NCBI GenBank assembly: GCA_030692355.1
Contig: JAUYCF010000088.1
Coordinates: 1-64,000, forward strand
Source of the DNA: Thiobacillus sp.
GTDB taxonomy: Bacteria; Pseudomonadota; Gammaproteobacteria; Burkholderiales; Thiobacillaceae
Length of the DNA: 64,000 bases
Reading direction: 5' to 3'
The notes below the pieces were generated by a model. It was not told the DNA's origin, did not search any database, and saw nothing but the letters and a program-made list of their open reading frames with translations. The translations under genes were made by a program, and so were the position numbers. This document shows positions 62,167 to 64,000 of the stretch, piece by piece (the first letter of the stretch is position 1; every line of letters begins with the position of its first letter).

Positions 62167-63646
62167 GCTCCGGCTCCTCTCCCTGGCGGTGTTTCTCGCC
62201 CTGGGCTGCCTCTATATCGGCCTCAATATCTGGCTGGGCGGGAACGGTTTTATCAGCGATTTCGATTTGCATCGCTGGAGCAAGGCCGTTACGTCGATCG
62301 ATGCCGACGAGTTCCGAATCGAACACATCGGTTTGCTCTATCCCCACGGACCGATATACCTGCTGGCCATGGTGCGTAGCGTGCCTGGCATCGACAGCGC
62401 GCTCGCTGGCGCTGCCCTGTCGGCAATCCTCATTGCGCTCATGTTCGGGTTATGGAATCGTCATTTGTGGCACAAGGGCTACCCGTTGTGGTCCCGTCTG
62501 GCAATGGTGGCGCTGCTGGCGCTCCATCCTTACAGCCTGTGGGCGGCAAGCTCCGGCCTTCACAACGCCCTGCTCCTGCTCATGTTCTACGTGTTCTGTT
62601 ATGGCTGCTATCTCATCATCAGCATCCATGACCTGCGTGCCGTGGTGCTGGTCTCTTCGATGTTTGCGGTGCTATTTTTTGCCGACGAACGAACGATGCT
62701 GCTGTTTCTGGCACTGATGCCCCTGATCCCCATACTGGCGCCAAGCCGCATGTTGGGCAACTCGCTGGTCGGCATCTACAGCATTCTGGGTTTTCCGCTG
62801 ATGGTCGCCGCGGGCGGCTGGCTATTTCTCAACTGGGTATTTCATGGCAATGCCTGGGGCTTTTTGCAGTCACCCGAGGCCAGTTTCCGCGGTGCGCTGA
62901 GCCATCCCGAAAGCTCGCCGTGGCTATCCGCGATGGGTGGCCAATGGCTGGCGCCCCTTGGCTGGGCTCTGATGTTTTCCGCGCTGGCCTTTCCGCTCCC
63001 GCTCTGGCTTGCCTGGCGCTATCGCCGATACCCCGCCAGGATGGCTGCGGCGCTGTCCCTGTTTATACATCCCGTGCTGGCGGTTGGACTGGGCACCCTG
63101 ATTTTTTTCCTGCCGGATTTGTCCGGTTTCCTGTTCCTGCTTGTCCCGGCAACGATGACGGCAATCCTGCTGATGCCACGCTCGCGGAAAATCAATCTCA
63201 TGCTGGCGATGCTTGTAATGGGCAACCTGGGCGGCTGGCTGGCATTGAGCTGGCAGCCGTCCCATGAAACCCATGCCTGGCAAGGCGCGCTTTCAGGCAA
63301 TGTTCAACCCGCCAGGGATGACCAGATTGAAATGGGGCGGTGGCTTGGAGAAAATGCCCAACCCACCCTCATCGACGATCGCTCGCTTTATCGGGCCATT
63401 TCGGCCCGCGGCCATGCGCGCAACCTGATTCTGCCGTTTTCCCATCAGTTCAAGAATGAGATGAAACGGCCACAGCCGCTTACCCAGCAGATCGTCGTCG
63501 CCAACCCCGCCAGGCCAGCTGCGGCTCTGGATCGCGTAACCCAGCAGTTCCCGGAACTCTTCTGGAATGGCGCCCCGGGATACGACCTTGTCTATGACAC
63601 GGGCGAGTGGCGCGTCTGGCGCAAACAGCCACAAACAGAGCCTTGA
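62132..63646 (+). CDS. Polytopic membrane protein, possible GT-C-like enzyme of the EPS locus
   Basis: about 10 hydrophobic segments followed by a C-terminal soluble domain; overlaps the GT gene. Confidence 0.6.
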   Translation: MTSIYIASRKPRLRLLSLAVFLALGCLYIGLNIWLGGNGFISDFDLHRWSKAVTSIDADEFRIEHIGLLYPHGPIYLLAMVRSVPGIDSALAGAALSAILIALMFGLWNRHLWHKGYPLWSRLAMVALLALHPYSLWAASSGLHNALLLLMFYVFCYGCYLIISIHDLRAVVLVSSMFAVLFFADERTMLLFLALMPLIPILAPSRMLGNSLVGIYSILGFPLMVAAGGWLFLNWVFHGNAWGFLQSPEASFRGALSHPESSPWLSAMGGQWLAPLGWALMFSALAFPLPLWLAWRYRRYPARMAAALSLFIHPVLAVGLGTLIFFLPDLSGFLFLLVPATMTAILLMPRSRKINLMLAMLVMGNLGGWLALSWQPSHETHAWQGALSGNVQPARDDQIEMGRWLGENAQPTLIDDRSLYRAISARGHARNLILPFSHQFKNEMKRPQPLTQQIVVANPARPAAALDRVTQQFPELFWNGAPGYDLVYDTGEWRVWRKQPQTEP

Positions 63647-63662
63647 TTGACGAGCACGCCCC

Positions 63663-64000
63663 ATGAAAAGAATATTGACGCAACATCTCTTGTATATCCT
63701 GGCGATTCCGCTGGCCGCCAGCGCGGGCGGCCATATGCGAAGCGGCGGAGAAAGCTTCGCATCGCTAGGCCTGAGCATGGACCTGGGCGACCGTATTTTC
63801 GACAAGAGCGGAAATGCCCTCTCCAGCAGTTGCAGTCCAGGTCAATCTTTCAGCGCCTATGGCGAATATGGCTGGTCTTATTACACCACGCTGTTTGCGA
63901 GCGGATCCTTGCGCCACCAGAGCTGCGCCAGTGACGCAAAATGGGGGGTGGAAAGCGGCAAGATCGGGCTCGCACGCCGCCTCGATCCGTTTCGCAACAC
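63663..64000 (+). CDS. Secreted/outer-membrane protein, N-terminal part, cut by right edge
   Basis: MKRILTQHLLYILAIPLAASAGGHMRSGGESFASLGLSMDLGDRIFDKSGNALSSSCSPGQSFSAYGEYGWSYYTTLFASGSLRHQSC...; signal peptide and amphipathic beta-strand-like segments; absent from the ORF track because it is open-ended. Confidence 0.6.
   Translation, partial: MKRILTQHLLYILAIPLAASAGGHMRSGGESFASLGLSMDLGDRIFDKSGNALSSSCSPGQSFSAYGEYGWSYYTTLFASGSLRHQSCASDAKWGVESGKIGLARRLDPFRN

Overview
High-GC chromosomal window from a proteobacterium. Gene style (glnE, yhdP, acs, GTAG-type REP pairs, PEP-CTERM protein) suggests a Thiobacillus/Nitrosomonadales-like betaproteobacterium, but that is inference. Layout: (i) 1-15.6 kb, mostly housekeeping: tldD, nitrilase-family amidohydrolase, yhdP, Hsp15-like, LysR/pirin/FMN reductase, a PEP-CTERM ice-binding-like protein, acs, glnE. 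(ii) 15.6-33.8 kb, a cation-transport block: Na/Pi cotransporter, P-type ATPase, NhaP2-type and KefB-type antiporters, UspA, then a tightly overlapping non-canonical Mrp/MBH-like operon with four large antiporter-like subunits. (iii) 33.8-42.5 kb, an accessory patch: two intact-looking TA modules and one decayed one, a diguanylate cyclase, a REP-associated tyrosine transposase with flanking repeats, a porin, MscS, and a dual-thioredoxin protein. (iv) 42.7-48.5 kb, a second, canonical Mrp operon (A/B fusion, C, D, E, F, G). (v) 48.6-56.6 kb: OmpA-like lipoprotein, NfeD, slipin, BI-1, TatD, a methyltransferase, folE, dienelactone hydrolase and a pseudouridine synthase, with several REP/BIME and MITE-like repeats between genes. 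(vi) 56.8-64 kb, a candidate c-di-GMP-controlled exopolysaccharide operon: Npt1-like membrane protein with a frameshift at a G8 tract, BcsB-like protein, MshEN-glycosyltransferase fusion, polytopic membrane protein, and a secreted/outer-membrane protein cut by the window edge. The best discovery leads are the EPS operon, the four-antiporter Mrp-like complex, an in-frame palindromic repeat shared by two unrelated genes (yhdP and mrpD), and a MITE whose terminal repeat supplies the folE stop codon. No CRISPR, rRNA or tRNA was recognised.
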